Counted from the stretch's first letter, positions 12,531 through 23,415 are shown. The stretch: 64,000 nt of DNA from Nymphalis io (GCF_905147045.1 NC_065892.1:14107501-14171500), one strand, 5' to 3'. Notes: generated by a model from the sequence alone, not told the origin. Numbers and translations: made by a program.

Positions 12531-13573
12531 CCACACACCTAGCTTAAATAAACAAAATATATTTATCCAAACTGTATATATTTGCTAAGTTTCAGAACGA
12601 TATAAAAAATTGAAGTAGTTTAATTTCGACATCCTAGATGCTTATATACGGACTTTGTAAAGTACGTACAAGTGAAGCTAATGTTAAGCGTCGATTAAAG
12701 AATTTTTGAAAAACGTATAACCATATTAATTTTTGTTTTTAAGCCGTTTGTTTCGTTTCCCAAATTAAAAAAACAACTGTGTCAAATTCAAACGTAAACT
12801 AATTTTAGTTCCGATGATGTTTTCGCCAGTTTATTCATTGAATATTTTAATCGTCGCAACCGGCAATGCGACACCGTTCCAAATTGAAACTGCAGTGAGA
12901 AACAAACGATGATATTACATAAAACTTTACTTTGATAAAAATTGTATATTTTTTTCGCAAATTAAGATAATACATTCAAATTTTCATTTGGAATCTGTTC
13001 TCTTAAATTACTCTTGTTTTAATGGAATACGCTTTAAATAACCGGACAAAGCAACAACGAAGACCAAATTATTTAAGAAAGATATTTTTGATAATTATTG
13101 CTTTTATGATTACTTAAAAATTAATCTTATAATTAACATTTTTTATTTCGAAATATTATTATAAAATATAAATTATGTTTTTAAAACTTTTACACTAATT
13201 ATTCTAATATAATTATTGCAGGCGGTATGATGTTGCACTATACGGTTTTGTAATATTATATCATTTTAATGGCTGTTCATATTTATATACGAGCTTTAGT
13301 GGTTAAAACATTATTCATACGTTATTTTTAGCGTTAATTTCTAAAATTACGATGTTACAAACTAAAAAAGATTATGTTTTATTGAGCTTGTATCTGCAAC
13401 GGAATTAAAAAAAATCTCCAACCAACGGATTTACAAATTACGTGCAGTACACTTTCGTTTCTAATGATAATTCATATAATCTATAATAAAAATATTATTA
13501 GGTGCCGAATAAAAGCCCAGTAATAAGAAATTCGTGAATGTATCTTCAGTTCAAGGTGCGTTATCTATATATA
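12531..13573. other. AT-rich non-coding stretch
   Basis: No gene or repeat was recognised. Confidence 0.5.
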
Positions 13574-13760
13574 TTGTTAGGAATGTCTTCCGACGGGGCG
13601 TGGCCTAGCGGCGCGACCTGAGCACGTGATGATCATCATTGAGGGGACTGGCCCTGCCGAGCTCATCGGCCGGCCAGGCTGGCTTTAAGACACTTCTGCT
13701 TGGACTCTCGGTTGTGGCGGATATCTCATAAATAATATTTCAGTTGCTCAGTTTTGATTC
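13574..13760. other. GC-rich island, possible LTR-like fragment
   Basis: An abrupt rise in GC begins at TGTTAGGAATGTC, a start typical of LTRs. It includes a direct GGCCGGCCAGGCTGG-like block and gives way to AT-rich sequence near 13740. I found no matching TAACA-type end or flanking duplication, so the LTR reading is weak. Confidence 0.25.
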
Positions 13761-13985
13761 CATTGTTCTATTTGTGTGTGTAAATTGTACGTGTCGATCT
13801 ACGTTTACTTTATTGTTGTATAGTTGTATTAATTTTCTCTTTTTAAAAACCTATTTCTATCTTGATTTCTAATATATATAAACGGATGGAGCCATTCTTG
13901 ATATTTTTTTTATTTATTGTGTGTGTATATATATTGTGCGTGTTCTAGTGGATCGCTAGATGGCTTAGATTGGATCTATTAGTTG

Positions 13986-14307
13986 ACTGTCTCGTTGGTC
14001 TAGTGGCTTGATGCAATGCCGCAGACTCGGTGTTCCTGAGTTAAATTCCCAGGTCCGGCCAATTAAAAAATATTAGGTTTTTCTGTCAGAAAATTCTCAG
14101 TAGCATCCCGGGGTCTGGAGTTGGAAGTGTGTACACTCCCGTGCTTCAGAAAGCACGTGTTGGATTGCCGTCCCATCAGATTATGAGAGGGAAGAGAGAG
14201 TGAACCTGTGTTTGCGCACACACTTGTACTATCTCCTGCGCAGTTGTCTAATCTCTCTTGAGATTGGCCGCCGTGGCCGAAATCAGTCTGGAGAACATTA
14301 TTATTAT
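13986..14307 (+). mobile_element. tRNA-derived SINE, family C, with TSD
   Basis: The head carries an A-box-like TGGTCTAGTGG and a B-box region near 14042. The body has GGTTTTTCTGTCAGAAAATT, 'GTGTACACTCCCGTGC' and 'GGATTGCCGTCCCAT', and it ends in an (ATT)n tail. It is flanked by the direct repeat TATTAGTTG (13977-13985 and 14308-14316), consistent with LINE-mediated insertion. Confidence 0.85.
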
Positions 14308-14424
14308 TATTAGTTGGCACTGTAAGCAGGGTCCAGAACTATTTTTTTAAGAAAAAAATATAATCTTTTTTTACCTGTACAAATTTGTATCTGCCAGCTA
14401 CCAGTCGGTACCGTTAGTCTATGC

Positions 14425-14640
14425 CACGAAAAAGTGGGCTACGTGGCGTTTAATAATCATTTGAGGCACTTCCATGCCACACCCTCATCCACCGTTGGGT
14501 CACATGATTAAAATGTTTATGACTCCTAATACACTGGTTCACTCAGCATTCAAAACTGATCACATCAGTGACTTTATGGTGGTAGACTATCCTAGATGGG
14601 TTTGAACGAATGCACTTAATATCACCAGTATATTGTTTGA
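14425..14640 (-). mobile_element. SINE-like family A, old copy
   Basis: Degraded but colinear with family A read on the plus strand: 'GGGCTACGTGGCG', 'ACACTGGTTCACTCA', 'TTCAAAACTG', then 'ACCAGTAT'. Sense is the minus strand. Confidence 0.5.
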
Positions 14641-14951
14641 CAGATTCCGTGAACACAACTACTATAAACTACAATGTTACAAGTACTATAAACTAAAATG
14701 AAAACATAAGAAATGCGAATTTATTAATATAGGTTTATATTCCTTAATATTAGCTTACAAGTTCGTTACGCTATACACAATATTTGTACCGCCGCATACT
14801 TGATTGAATTTGAAAACAAAGAACTGTAAATCTGTTCTCATTTTAATGGATATGTCACGAACAAGATCTGCACTTCACACTTGGAATTGTGGCCAAATTT
14901 TCTAATACTTGTAGGTAAATTTGTTTAGTAAGTTTGATTTTTTTCTTGATG
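14641..14951. other. AT-rich non-coding stretch
   Basis: No gene or repeat was recognised. Confidence 0.5.
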
Positions 14952-14963
14952 TCTTAAAATTTC

Positions 14964-15268
14964 CGTAACAGCCTGTGAATGTCCCACTGCTGGGCTAAAG
15001 GCCTCCTCTCCTCTTCTTGAGGAGAAGGTATTGGAGCTTATTCCAACACGCTGCTCCAATGCGGGTTGGTGGAATACACATGTGGCAGATTTCAATGAAA
15101 TTAGACACATGCAGGTTTCCTCAAGATGTTTTCCTTCACCGTAAAGCACGAGATGAATTATAATCACAAATTAAGCACATGAAAATTCAGTGATGCTTGC
15201 CCGGGTTTGAACCCACTATCATCGGTTAAGGTTCACGCGTTCTTACTACTGGGCCATCTCGGCTTTTT
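14964..15268 (-). mobile_element. tRNA-derived SINE, family B, full length with TSD
   Basis: The head at the right end reads, on the minus strand, GCCGAGATGGCCCAGTAG (A-box region) and a B-box GGGTTTGAACCC reversed near 15200. The body has the family order through to a 3' end at the left ('...CAGCCTG'). It is flanked by a 12 bp duplication TCTTAAAATTTC (14952-14963, 15269-15280). Open frames in it are incidental. Confidence 0.9.
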
Positions 15269-15708
15269 TCTTAAAATTTCAACCGTAGCTAATTTTATTT
15301 TGGTTATAATTTAACCAAAAAAAAAAAATTCAAACATATTTGCTCCATTTGTAGTGTTCACTATTCTTTGGTTTAAAGTTTTTTCCAACACGTTTCTTCG
15401 TTCCAGATTTCGGGACACATGTCGCAAAATTTTACCTCACACGTGCAATAACAATGGTTGCTAGCTGAGCACGTGACAAAATGAACACAAATTAACCAAA
15501 TGAAAACTGTCATGGTTGCCTGAATTAGACAAGTGATCATCTATTCATATTTTCACCTTGGCTCTTTATTTATTTAGAGATTTGTACCAATTATAAACTT
15601 TTTGTCTTAATTTTTAATCGAAGTCATTTATTCGCTAATACTATAACGTTGAAATGTAGATTATTCCTTTGTATATGTTTTTCATTTATTATAATTATAT
15701 ATTACATT

Positions 15709-16016
15709 GAACAAGCCGAGATGGCCCTGTAGTAAGAACGCGTGAATCTTAACCGATGATCGTTGGTTCAAACCCGGGCAAGCACCACTGAATTTTCATG
15801 TGCTTAATTTTTGATTATAATTCATCTCGTGCTTTACGGTGAAGGAAAACATCGTGAGGAAACCTGCATGTGTCTAATTTCACTGAAGTTCTGCCACATG
15901 TGAATTCTACCAACCCGCATTGGAGCAGCGTGGTGGAATAAGCTCCAAACCTTCTCCTCAAAAAGAGGAGAGAAGGCCTTTAGCCCAGCAGTGGGACATT
16001 CACAGGCTGTTACGGT
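15709..16016 (+). mobile_element. tRNA-derived SINE, family B, full length with TSD
   Basis: The head 'GCCGAGATGGCC' begins at 15715, and a B-box-like GGTTCAAACCC lies near 15768. The body matches the copy at 14964 in the opposite orientation. It is flanked by TATATTACATT (15698-15708, 16017-16027). Confidence 0.9.
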
Positions 16017-16352
16017 TATATTACATTAACAAACATACCCGATCCATATATTCGGGCATCGTGACCAAGTGCGGCATAATTAAGATTAGTTTACGCGAGA
16101 TCAATTCAACGACTTCTGATAGTAAATCAATCTAAATGATTGAGTCTTGATCAATTTCAAACATCGGTGTTGATTTAACTTCACTATCAATCTGTATATA
16201 TCTATATCTATGACGTAACTGCCTAAGTTACATTATATATATGTATAGTAGGAATAAGTTCTAGATCAAAGTAAATATGTCAAGTTAATTGGCATTAAGA
16301 TTTTCTGTTGAAACCAGGAGTAAAGCTCTTTCATTGTACACGAAATAATTCA

Positions 16353-16495
16353 CTGACTAATCGTTGGTCGAGTGGCTTGGGTCGGACCCCTGGGTCAGAC
16401 TATTAACAAATTCTCAGTAGCAGCATGGAGGAGTCTAGTTCCCACTCAGGAGGATACCAACATCTTCATCAGACCACTAGGAGTATTTCATGAAA
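16353..16495 (+). mobile_element. tRNA-derived SINE family C, internally deleted fragment
   Basis: It has an A-box-like 'CGTTGGTCGAGTGGCTTGG', a short remnant of the B-box region (CCTGGGTCAG), then AATTCTCAGTAGCAGC and decayed body. Confidence 0.6.
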
Positions 16496-17806
16496 TCAGA
16501 GCTGAATATTAATTATGGTTATTAACAATATAAGATTATATATAAACCTTAATGCATTTCCTATCGTGATAATTCATACATACATATTGTATAATACTAT
16601 AAAACTCTTGCTCGTATTGGACCCTCTAACTGTTATACATGATCCATGTATTCTATCAACTTTAAACTTCATGCATTATGCACTCAATTTTAAATCTAAA
16701 TATAGTCTCTATGTTATATAAAATAAAGATTAAAATCCAATTTTCGATGATTTCGTGGGAAACGCTACATTGAATACAACGATTCCATTGGCCGTCCTAA
16801 ACCATGTATTGGCGATAAAATAATTCATTTTATAACGCTATTGAATTTTATAGCCCTACAAACCGTACTTCACGTCTAAACGATGCGATGTTTATTGTAA
16901 TGTGTGTCATGTTTATCCGACTGCACGAAATTAAATAGTATGATTTTTTATATAACTCAGTAGTTGAAGATGAGTCGAAATCGTTATTTAAATAAATAAA
17001 CAATTGGCAAACCATCAGCCGAAATCCAAACCAAACAAAATCACAATAAATTCTTGTCAAGTAGTTTTAAATCGTAGTTTTGTATGACTAATTTGTTTAT
17101 AAAGCTACCGCCAACGGAATAACGCTCAGTAGAAATTTCTTCGAAAATTCTGTTTTTATAAAGGCCGAACCTTTATAAAAGCTTCACTCGTATATGTAGA
17201 TAAAAAAGTCAATAAAATCTATGAAGCTAGTTTTAATATCCTTACAATTGTATCCATTAAAAACATTGAAATGTGTATTTGCATTTTGTTGATGGAGCCA
17301 CGAGTCGACTTGTGAAGCTTCTCAATGGTTAATGTCATGACAACTCTAATTCGGGTTGATTTGACTTGTTTTAATGACGCTAATACGTTGTACTGATAGA
17401 CTTTTTTTTAAATTATTTTTGTATATTGTTTAATTTTTCATATCCCGCCTGAAAATAAAAGTGTAAAAATATTATAAAAAATATAATTTGTCATTTTTAC
17501 CTACTTATCTATTAATTATTTTTAATAATTAAAACTTTTAAGCTTATTGTTAATTATTTCACTTTTGCTTATAATTATTTTCCTTCTAATTTTAACTTAA
17601 TATTTATATTATTGAATCAAATTTGATTTCACTAAAGTATTTCTACTAGTGGAAAATATATAATATTATACATACTTATATATTACACTCCGTGTCAGAA
17701 CTCAGACAACTTATTGTGTAGTATTTATTAACTTGATAGACGTGTAATTAAACTAAGTCCAATGATAAGCTTGGTAGCTCTGTTACTCGACTACACAGGG
17801 TTAATA
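16496..17806. other. AT-rich non-coding stretch
   Basis: No gene or repeat was recognised. Small open frames are AT-driven. Confidence 0.5.
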
Positions 17807-17879
17807 AAAGTTCCTACATATGAAATTGGCGATTTGTACGGGAGGAATTTTAAGTCATTTTTTTTTTGTAAAATATATT

Positions 17880-18138
17880 TAACTAATCAAAGTATGCACC
17901 GTTGTTATGTATGCACTTTTGCCATCTCATAGGTAGTTCATTGATCCTTTAACTAAAAAAAACATGGGGGCGAGAATCAATAAATTCTTTGAAGGCGGTT
18001 TGAACTGCCGCTTCGGAGTTGAATTTTTTTCCTTGTAAGAAGTTGTCCAAATTCCGAAAAAAATCTGTTAGAGCAAGGTCCGGGGAGTACGGTGGCTGTC
18101 GCAGACATTCCAATTGTAACTCATCTAACTTAGTGGTT
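17880..18138 (-). pseudogene. mariner transposase, C-terminal part
   Basis: Minus-strand reading gives LDELQLE, then PPYSPDLALTDFFRNLDNF, ending in INELPMRWQKC and NNGAYFD. This is the usual C-terminus of mariner transposase and includes the third catalytic Asp (LALTD). The canonical PTDYHFF is altered to LTDFF, and a stop occurs before INELPMRW. The frame joins the N-terminal half across the LINE insertion: the codons just before and after the duplicated target read TTKL and LDEL. Confidence 0.85.
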
Positions 18139-19546
18139 TTTTTTTTTTATTCATTTATTTTAAAGAGGGTTTTTTCTTTAAGAAAATGCCACCGTCATAG
18201 TGCTTACAGAACATTAAACTTTACACATTGCTTTATTACATCTATTTTTAATAAGATCATTCACTAGCTTGTACAAAACTTTCGCTGGTTCTGATGTAGG
18301 GTCAGCGAGGACATTGTTACATGCCCCCACCTATCCGCAATAATTAATTAAACGTAAAAAATATATTCTATCAGCTTCGTTTCGAGCACACTCCATTATT
18401 ACATGATACGTGTCTTCTATGATATTACATATACTGCAATTAGGTGAGGGTATTTTACCCATAAGGAAACCAAAGTTATTTAATGGAATATGTCCGGAAC
18501 GAAGTCGAAGAGCTGTAACAATTGAAGACCTGGTCATATTGGCACCATCAAACCAAAGACTTTTTCATAGGCCAGGCTGCATTGTTCTATACCAGACCTC
18601 AAAATACTCATCAAAATACTCTCTCCAAAATTTGTACAATCTTTGTTTAGCCAAATATAATAATTCCGAATGATATGGTAGGCAATGGTAGAAAATACCA
18701 TTTCGTGCTGCATCTTTTGCTAGTATATCAACCTTTTCATTATTTTCTTTGCCAATATGAGCAGGTATCCACTGTAATATCACTTTTTTATTTTGACGAC
18801 AGAAACTTAGAATAGATTTCAAGATGGTATAGGCTATCGGAATTCCTCGAAAGGTCGAGGTAGACCGAGCCACATGCTGGAGAGCAGTTGTAGAATCGGA
18901 CAGGATTACAAATCTATCACATTCTATAGAACTGATTTATGATAAAGCCTCCACAATGCCTAATAGCTCTACACGCATTTCTGATATCTTAGTATCTACT
19001 CTAAGTTGACAACTAGTATTAGCTTGGGGGTCATAAAAAACAACACCAATATCAGAGTTATCTTTTGAAGCATCTGTAAACATCTGTAAACATGATTGAT
19101 AAAATGAAGAACATATTTCTGTAATTGCCCGTTCAGATAATAATTTTAAAACTGCTTTATTATAATTACTTTTACAGTTGTCAATTGTGGCTAAAGAGCA
19201 TTTAATGTGAGAGGAGAAATCCACATTGCTAACCCACGTGTCTAGACTGAACATTTCTAACTTATCGCTTTGGTGGATTCCGAAAGCGTTGTAATCATCG
19301 TAAATCATAATAAGTAGCGGTAGTTTCTTATTTCGCCAGTAAGAATTAGTACACATATTTTGAAATATATTTAATAACCTGATAACTTAATTTTTAGCCA
19401 TAGATTTACATTTTAGCCAAAATTTAGCTCCCAAGTAATATCTTCTGATCGATAATGGTGATATGCAAAGCTCATTTTCCAATATATGGATTGGTGTAGT
19501 CTTAACAAAGCCACCAATCAATCTGAGACTTTGATTTTGTAATACA
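18139..19546 (-). mobile_element. 5'-truncated LINE with RNase H, inserted in mariner
   Basis: A poly(T) at 18139-18148 is the poly(A) tail on the minus strand. A 13 bp duplication TAACTTAGTGGTT (18126-18138, 19547-19559) marks insertion by target-primed reverse transcription into the transposase gene. The 5' end lies just after the reverse transcriptase fingers and palm, so only the thumb-like region, RNase H and the C-terminal zinc motif remain. Confidence 0.9.
18331..19530 (-). pseudogene. LINE ORF2 fragment: thumb region, RNase H, terminal CCHC
   Basis: On the minus strand one continuous frame runs through three nonsense codons and no frameshift. It begins with LRLIGGFVKTTPIHILENEL and RRYYLGAKFWLKC, the post-RT region of I/Jockey-group LINEs. 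RNase H follows, with the four expected acidic residues: FTDASK, EMRVELLG, ILSDSTTAL and EKVDILAK, the last preceded by LQWIPAHIG. It ends with a CCHC motif CSICNIIEDTYHVIMEC. RNase H among non-LTR elements points to the I group (I, R1 or related clades). I cannot decide which from this fragment. RNase H removes the RNA strand during cDNA synthesis. The copy is dead because of the stops and the missing RT core and endonuclease. Confidence 0.8.
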
Positions 19547-20390
19547 TAACTTAGTGGTTGTTTGTTGTGCAGTGTGTAGTCTTGCGTTGTCGTGAAGCAG
19601 CAGTGGCCTAGAGCGATTGACCAATCTCGTTTGTTTAGCAGCTAGTTCTTCCTTCATGGTTTTCAGTTGCTGACAATAGATATCTGCCGTAATGGTTTGG
19701 CTAGATTTTAGAAAGCTGTAGTGAACGACATCGGCGCTAGTCCACCAAACACTCACAAGTAACTTTTTCTGAGTCAATTTTCGTTTAGGGCAGGATTTGG
19801 CTGGGTTTTCAGGTTTCAGCCATTTGCGACGAGCGCTTCCGATTATCTTACAGTATCCACTTTTCATCACAAGTAATGATTTGATTTAAAATCTCTTCAT
19901 TATTGTCTCGGTTAAGCAAAGTAACACAGCAGTCGACGCGAGTTTGCAAGTTCGATTCACTCAATTCGTGTACCCGTGTAAGTGTAAAGTTTTTTTACTT
20001 TCCCGATTTCCTTCAAGTAGATTAATACTGTTTTATCATTTACCCCGAAGCCAGCAGCTATCTCTAAAGTGCTTTGCGATGGATTCGTTTCCACAATAGC
20101 CTTTAATTCTTCATTTTCCACTTTGGTCTCCGGCCGTCCACGGGGTTGGTTCTGAAGGTCGACATTTCCAGAACGAAAACGTTGAAACCAAAAACGTATC
20201 GTGCTTTCTTTTGCGACACCAGCGTCGTACACATCATTAATCCTTTAAGCTGTTTCTGCAGCACTGGTGCCACAGTAGAACTCCTACTCGTAAATATACC
20301 GATATTCCATGTTTTCCATTGTGCGGTAATAAGCGACGACAAAAAAAATAATGAGGAAAAAACAAATGAATGACTGTTTTCAAAACTCAA
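19547..20390 (-). pseudogene. mariner transposase, DNA-binding domain and first two catalytic Asp
   Basis: The N-terminal helix-turn-helix region is split over two frames: a start region near 20300-20390, then AGVAKESTIRFWFQRFRSGN and NQPRGRPETKVENEELKAIV in the 19957-20232 frame. The catalytic part starts near 19870 with TCDEKWIL (first Asp, followed by an in-frame stop). It continues with LTQKKLLVSVWWTSADVVHY, TITADIYCQQL and LLLHDNARLHTAQQ (second Asp). At least two frameshifts and one stop are present. The protein recognised the inverted repeats and catalysed cut-and-paste transposition. The LINE at 18139 breaks it after TTKL. Confidence 0.9.
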
Positions 20391-20506
20391 ATGTACCAGC
20401 TAAATGAATTTATAAATTTGAATTTGGAATTCTTAACCAAAGAGGAGATATTTCAGATCAAAGTAGTCAGTACGACAAAACGCTAATTTCATATGTAAGG
20501 ACCTAA

Positions 20507-20684
20507 TAATTTCGTGGGACATATGCTTTTTCAAAATGATCCGGTCGTTCGGAAAATTTTAAAAGTCGAACGGTCAATTATTTTATATCTAGTTCTGTGG
20601 CGAGGAGTAACTGATAGATTATAGCGTGGAGTCTTTTTGCACTATTGAATTGTAAATTTTATATTGATATATGATTAATTTCGA
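20507..20684. other. AT-rich non-coding stretch
   Basis: Nothing recognised. Confidence 0.5.
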
Positions 20685-20800
20685 CTACTGATTCTTGGTA
20701 AAATCTACATTAATGTAGTAAGGAAATAGTAGGTAGATTTGTAATTACTTAATGTTTCATAATAGCGTTTAAGTGTATTTGAAAAAGCTATCAGATATAA
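20685..20800 (+). repeat. LINE 3'-tail remnant, family E
   Basis: It has TTCTTGGTAAAATCTACATT followed by a decayed GCGTTTAAGTGTATTTGAA tail. The same 'CTCGGTAGAATCTACATTCC...' signature recurs at 41310, 42258, 55553, 60960 and, reversed, at 30700 and 45050. Confidence 0.45.
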
Positions 20801-21496
20801 TATTTTGTTTTATTTTTTATTGTGGTTACGTCTCATTAACTAATACAGAGATTTTAAAGACGAGAGACGTTTAAGGATTTCAAGGTTTCATATAAGAAAA
20901 TAAATTAATTTGTATCGCGTAAAAAAATAATAAGTTTCTTGAAACTAGCTAAGGTAGCTCGGTCATATCCACGAGAAAAATACAAAGTATATTTAACCGC
21001 GGGAAGTAAAACTATTCTCAACGGAACGAGAAAAGAGATATTAAACTATATCTCCCGGACTAAAGTCCAAGTACAATAATTTGCGGGCATTGCGATTCGA
21101 ACATATATAAATGAACACAATAGTTTTGAAGCTTCATATAATATCGCACTATGCAATCCCGGGAGATCCCCTGATGCGGTAACAAGTTGCAGTTGATAAT
21201 GCGGAACCTGGATTTTAATAAACGCGGCAATTCCCCGCCAACCGGTGATTGCCTCTTAATTACCCTACACATCATTAAACTTGCTTAATCACCAACCAAA
21301 TTACTTATGCCGAAGTTATTTGTACAAGGTTCTGAAACATTCGTCAGACCTTTTGGTATTTAACTTTTTGTATGTGTTCATCGTGAATTCGATTAAAATA
21401 CATGTAAGTACGTCAAATATTATATGTAATTGTTTTCCAAGTGTATTTATTAGTTTTGTGTTTTTTTTTTTATATTTACAATAGCTTTTTGAAATA
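20801..21496. other. AT-rich non-coding stretch
   Basis: No gene was recognised. The open frames on both strands are AT-driven or lack domains. Confidence 0.5.
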
Positions 21497-21565
21497 ACGT
21501 AGGTTATCATATATTCTTCTGCTAAACAGCAATACTTATTATTGTGTTCCAGTGTAACTACAGCT

Positions 21566-22532
21566 TTTTTTTTCTCGCTGGAAAAATACATTTACACCTT
21601 TCCCCACATAAAGTGGAGGGGTATGTGGGACTCGCCGGCGCAGAAGGCTCCAAAATACCCACTAAAGAAACAGTTGTAACCGTCTTTTCGGGGGATGACA
21701 TGGGATCGCTTGCGCATACTACCGTGACGTCCCGATGGTAGGCTTCTCCAGGCCTCAAAATCCTAGGGGATTCTTGCGTTACAAAGACCCCCTAGCTCCA
21801 ACGACACTTACGGCGGAAGAAGGAGGTATGCATAGCACCGACATCTTCTTCTTCTTCTTCGCGAAGCGGGTCAGCGGAAGCACTATTCTCACGCTCCCGC
21901 ACCCCGGCCTCCTTCTGTGATATGACGTTTTCGCAGAAAGTGACCATCTCCTTCCAGTACTTCCGCTACCGATCAAGGTGCTTATCACGGTCGGCAGTGA
22001 GAGATCTCCGCCTAAAATGGTCGCCAGGAACTGGCGTTGAGGCCCCCATGCAGCACATTCAATCAGGGTGTGATGCGTCGAGTCCGAAGGTGCGCTGCAC
22101 TCGTGGCAGGAGGATGCGACCTTTCGCCTGGCTATCCGGTGCAGATAGCTACCGTTACCGATAGGAAGACTATTGAAGGCGTTCGCCACGTCCAGTGATA
22201 CCACCAGGATCACGTCCCCTCGGGCTACCGCTTCCATGGTCTGGGTCTTCAGGATAACGATGGTTGATCGATCCGCCCTGACCCCGTACTGAGCCTCTGA
22301 GAGACCCGGTCCCAGCTCCTCGAGGTGCTGAACAAGACGAGCAGCGAAAATCTTCTCGAAGAGTTCCGTCTCATTCAGCAGTACAATTGGCTTGTATGCC
22401 GAAGAAGAGTTTAGTGCACGCCCCCTCCTTCGGTAACAGGACCAACTTTCCTTCCTTCCACAGCTTCAGGAACTGCCCACTGGAAAATCACTCGTCGAAC
22501 AGTTCCCGAAGCCTTTCTCCTAGGTGTTCCGA
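21566..22532 (-). mobile_element. R1-like LINE fragment, 5'-truncated and internally deleted
   Basis: The poly(T) at 21566-21573 marks the 3' end on the minus strand. A 12 bp duplication GTAACTACAGCT flanks it (21554-21565, 22533-22544). About 200 bp of 3' UTR is shared with the fragments at 23207-23383 and 43653-43812. The coding remnants run from reverse transcriptase directly to the C-terminus, so the RT palm is missing. Confidence 0.85.
21779..22520 (-). pseudogene. R1-like reverse transcriptase fragment fused to C-terminal zinc region
   Basis: Minus-strand reading starts with FLKLWKEGKLVLLPKEG. After a frameshift it gives SAYKPIVLLNE, LFEKI, AARLVQHLEELGPGLSEAQY and VVSLDVANAFNSLP (RT motif A with the first catalytic Asp). 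These resemble R1/I-group non-LTR elements. Immediately afterwards the frame jumps to SYLHRIARRKVASSCHEC and a CCHC-like SDSTHHTLIEC, the C-terminal zinc region, with a GPQRQFL context typical of R1-like ORF2. The FADD box and everything between are absent, so an internal deletion happened either during retrotransposition or later. Not functional. Confidence 0.8.
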
Positions 22533-22680
22533 GTAACTACAGCTGCACAAGGGACATAACATTTTACGAGTAGTTCCTAAGGTTGATGGCGCATTTGTGA
22601 TGTAAGGAATGATTAATATTTCTTATTTACTTCTTAATATATATGGCTGGTGGTGCACCTACCGAATTTATATAAAAATA

Positions 22681-23194
22681 TTGTTAGTTACATATTTTAT
22701 ATATTCGTAAATATATCGTGAAATAATTTAAAACTTCTTTCAAATCTACTACTACTAAATCTATTGCTACTAATTTCCTACACACGTATAAATAAATTTA
22801 TAATATTAGAAAGATTGAATATTCACAGTATTTTTACCATACATAATCTTTTGTCCATCGTCTTGTATATTGTAGATGTTTTTTTCAGTATCGCTAGGGA
22901 ATTATTTAGATTGTCGTAGCATTAGTATGTGTAATTGTGGGTTACGACCACTGTGTTGCTACCAAACATTGACGCGTACATCTCGTCACGTTGTTAAGCG
23001 GTCCCGTTATGTAACAACGATGCCTTTAATTCGCATTGAAGATACTTATCTCAGATAACCCGTTCTCTATTCATTTCAATAGTAGACAACGCATGATAAA
23101 ATTATATAAATAATATATAAAAAATACTTTATTTACGATGACAAGTTTGACACAACAATGTTTATGTTAACCATAACCTTGGATTTGACCTTTT
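22681..23194. other. AT-rich non-coding stretch
   Basis: A 60-codon plus-strand open frame at 22876-23058 crosses a GC-richer block but has no recognised domain. Nothing else seen. Confidence 0.4.
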
Positions 23195-23206
23195 AAGCAA
23201 GTATGG

Positions 23207-23383
23207 TATTTTTTTATCGCTGGAAAAACGCATTACGCGTGTCCTCCACGGGAACAGTGTAAGGTTCACTGTTGTCCAAGGCGCCGGGTGCGCCCCGAAC
23301 ATAGGAATACCCCCTAAAAAAACAGCGCTACCCATTCCGTCTTAACAAGAAGCGCCACGGGATCGCTTGCGCATTCTACCGTG
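23207..23383 (-). mobile_element. R1-like LINE 3' end, severely 5'-truncated, with TSD
   Basis: It matches the 3' UTR of the 21566 element (CGCTGGAAAAACGCATTACG, 'CCAAGGCGCCGGGTGCGCCC', 'GGGATCGCTTGCGCAT'). It is flanked by a 12 bp duplication AAGCAAGTATGG (23195-23206, 23384-23395). No coding sequence is left. Confidence 0.9.
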
Positions 23384-23415
23384 AAGCAAGTATGGCCTGT
23401 GTTAGGAGTCACCGT

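Larger units (their letters stand above)
17807..20506 (-). mobile_element. mariner-family DNA transposon, interrupted by a LINE fragment
   Basis: The ends are imperfect terminal inverted repeats. The left reads AAAGTTCCTACATATGAAAT. The right, reverse-complemented, reads TTAGGTCCTTACATATGAAA. They are flanked by TA dinucleotides (17805-17806, 20507-20508), the canonical target. Subtracting the 1.4 kb LINE insertion leaves about 1.29 kb, the normal mariner length. The transposase runs right to left. Because both ends and the TA duplication are visible, the boundaries are fairly secure. Confidence 0.9.
21497..22680 (+). mobile_element. SINE-like family A copy split by an R1-like LINE
   Basis: The left part (21497-21565) carries ATATTCTTCTGCTAAACAGC and GTGTTCCAGTGTAACTACAG. 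The right part (22533-22680) resumes with AGCTGCACAAGGGACATAAC and 'GTTAATATTTCTTA'. Together they form one family A copy whose middle is interrupted at a duplicated GTAACTACAGCT. Confidence 0.85.

Noticed and set aside
14964..16016. Repeated similar segments suggestive of a spaced repeat array
   Set aside because: They are two inverted SINE copies with individual TSDs. There is no CRISPR-like regular spacing, and the genome is eukaryotic.
22876..23058. 60-codon plus-strand open frame
   Set aside because: No recognised domain, signals or repeat context supporting a gene.
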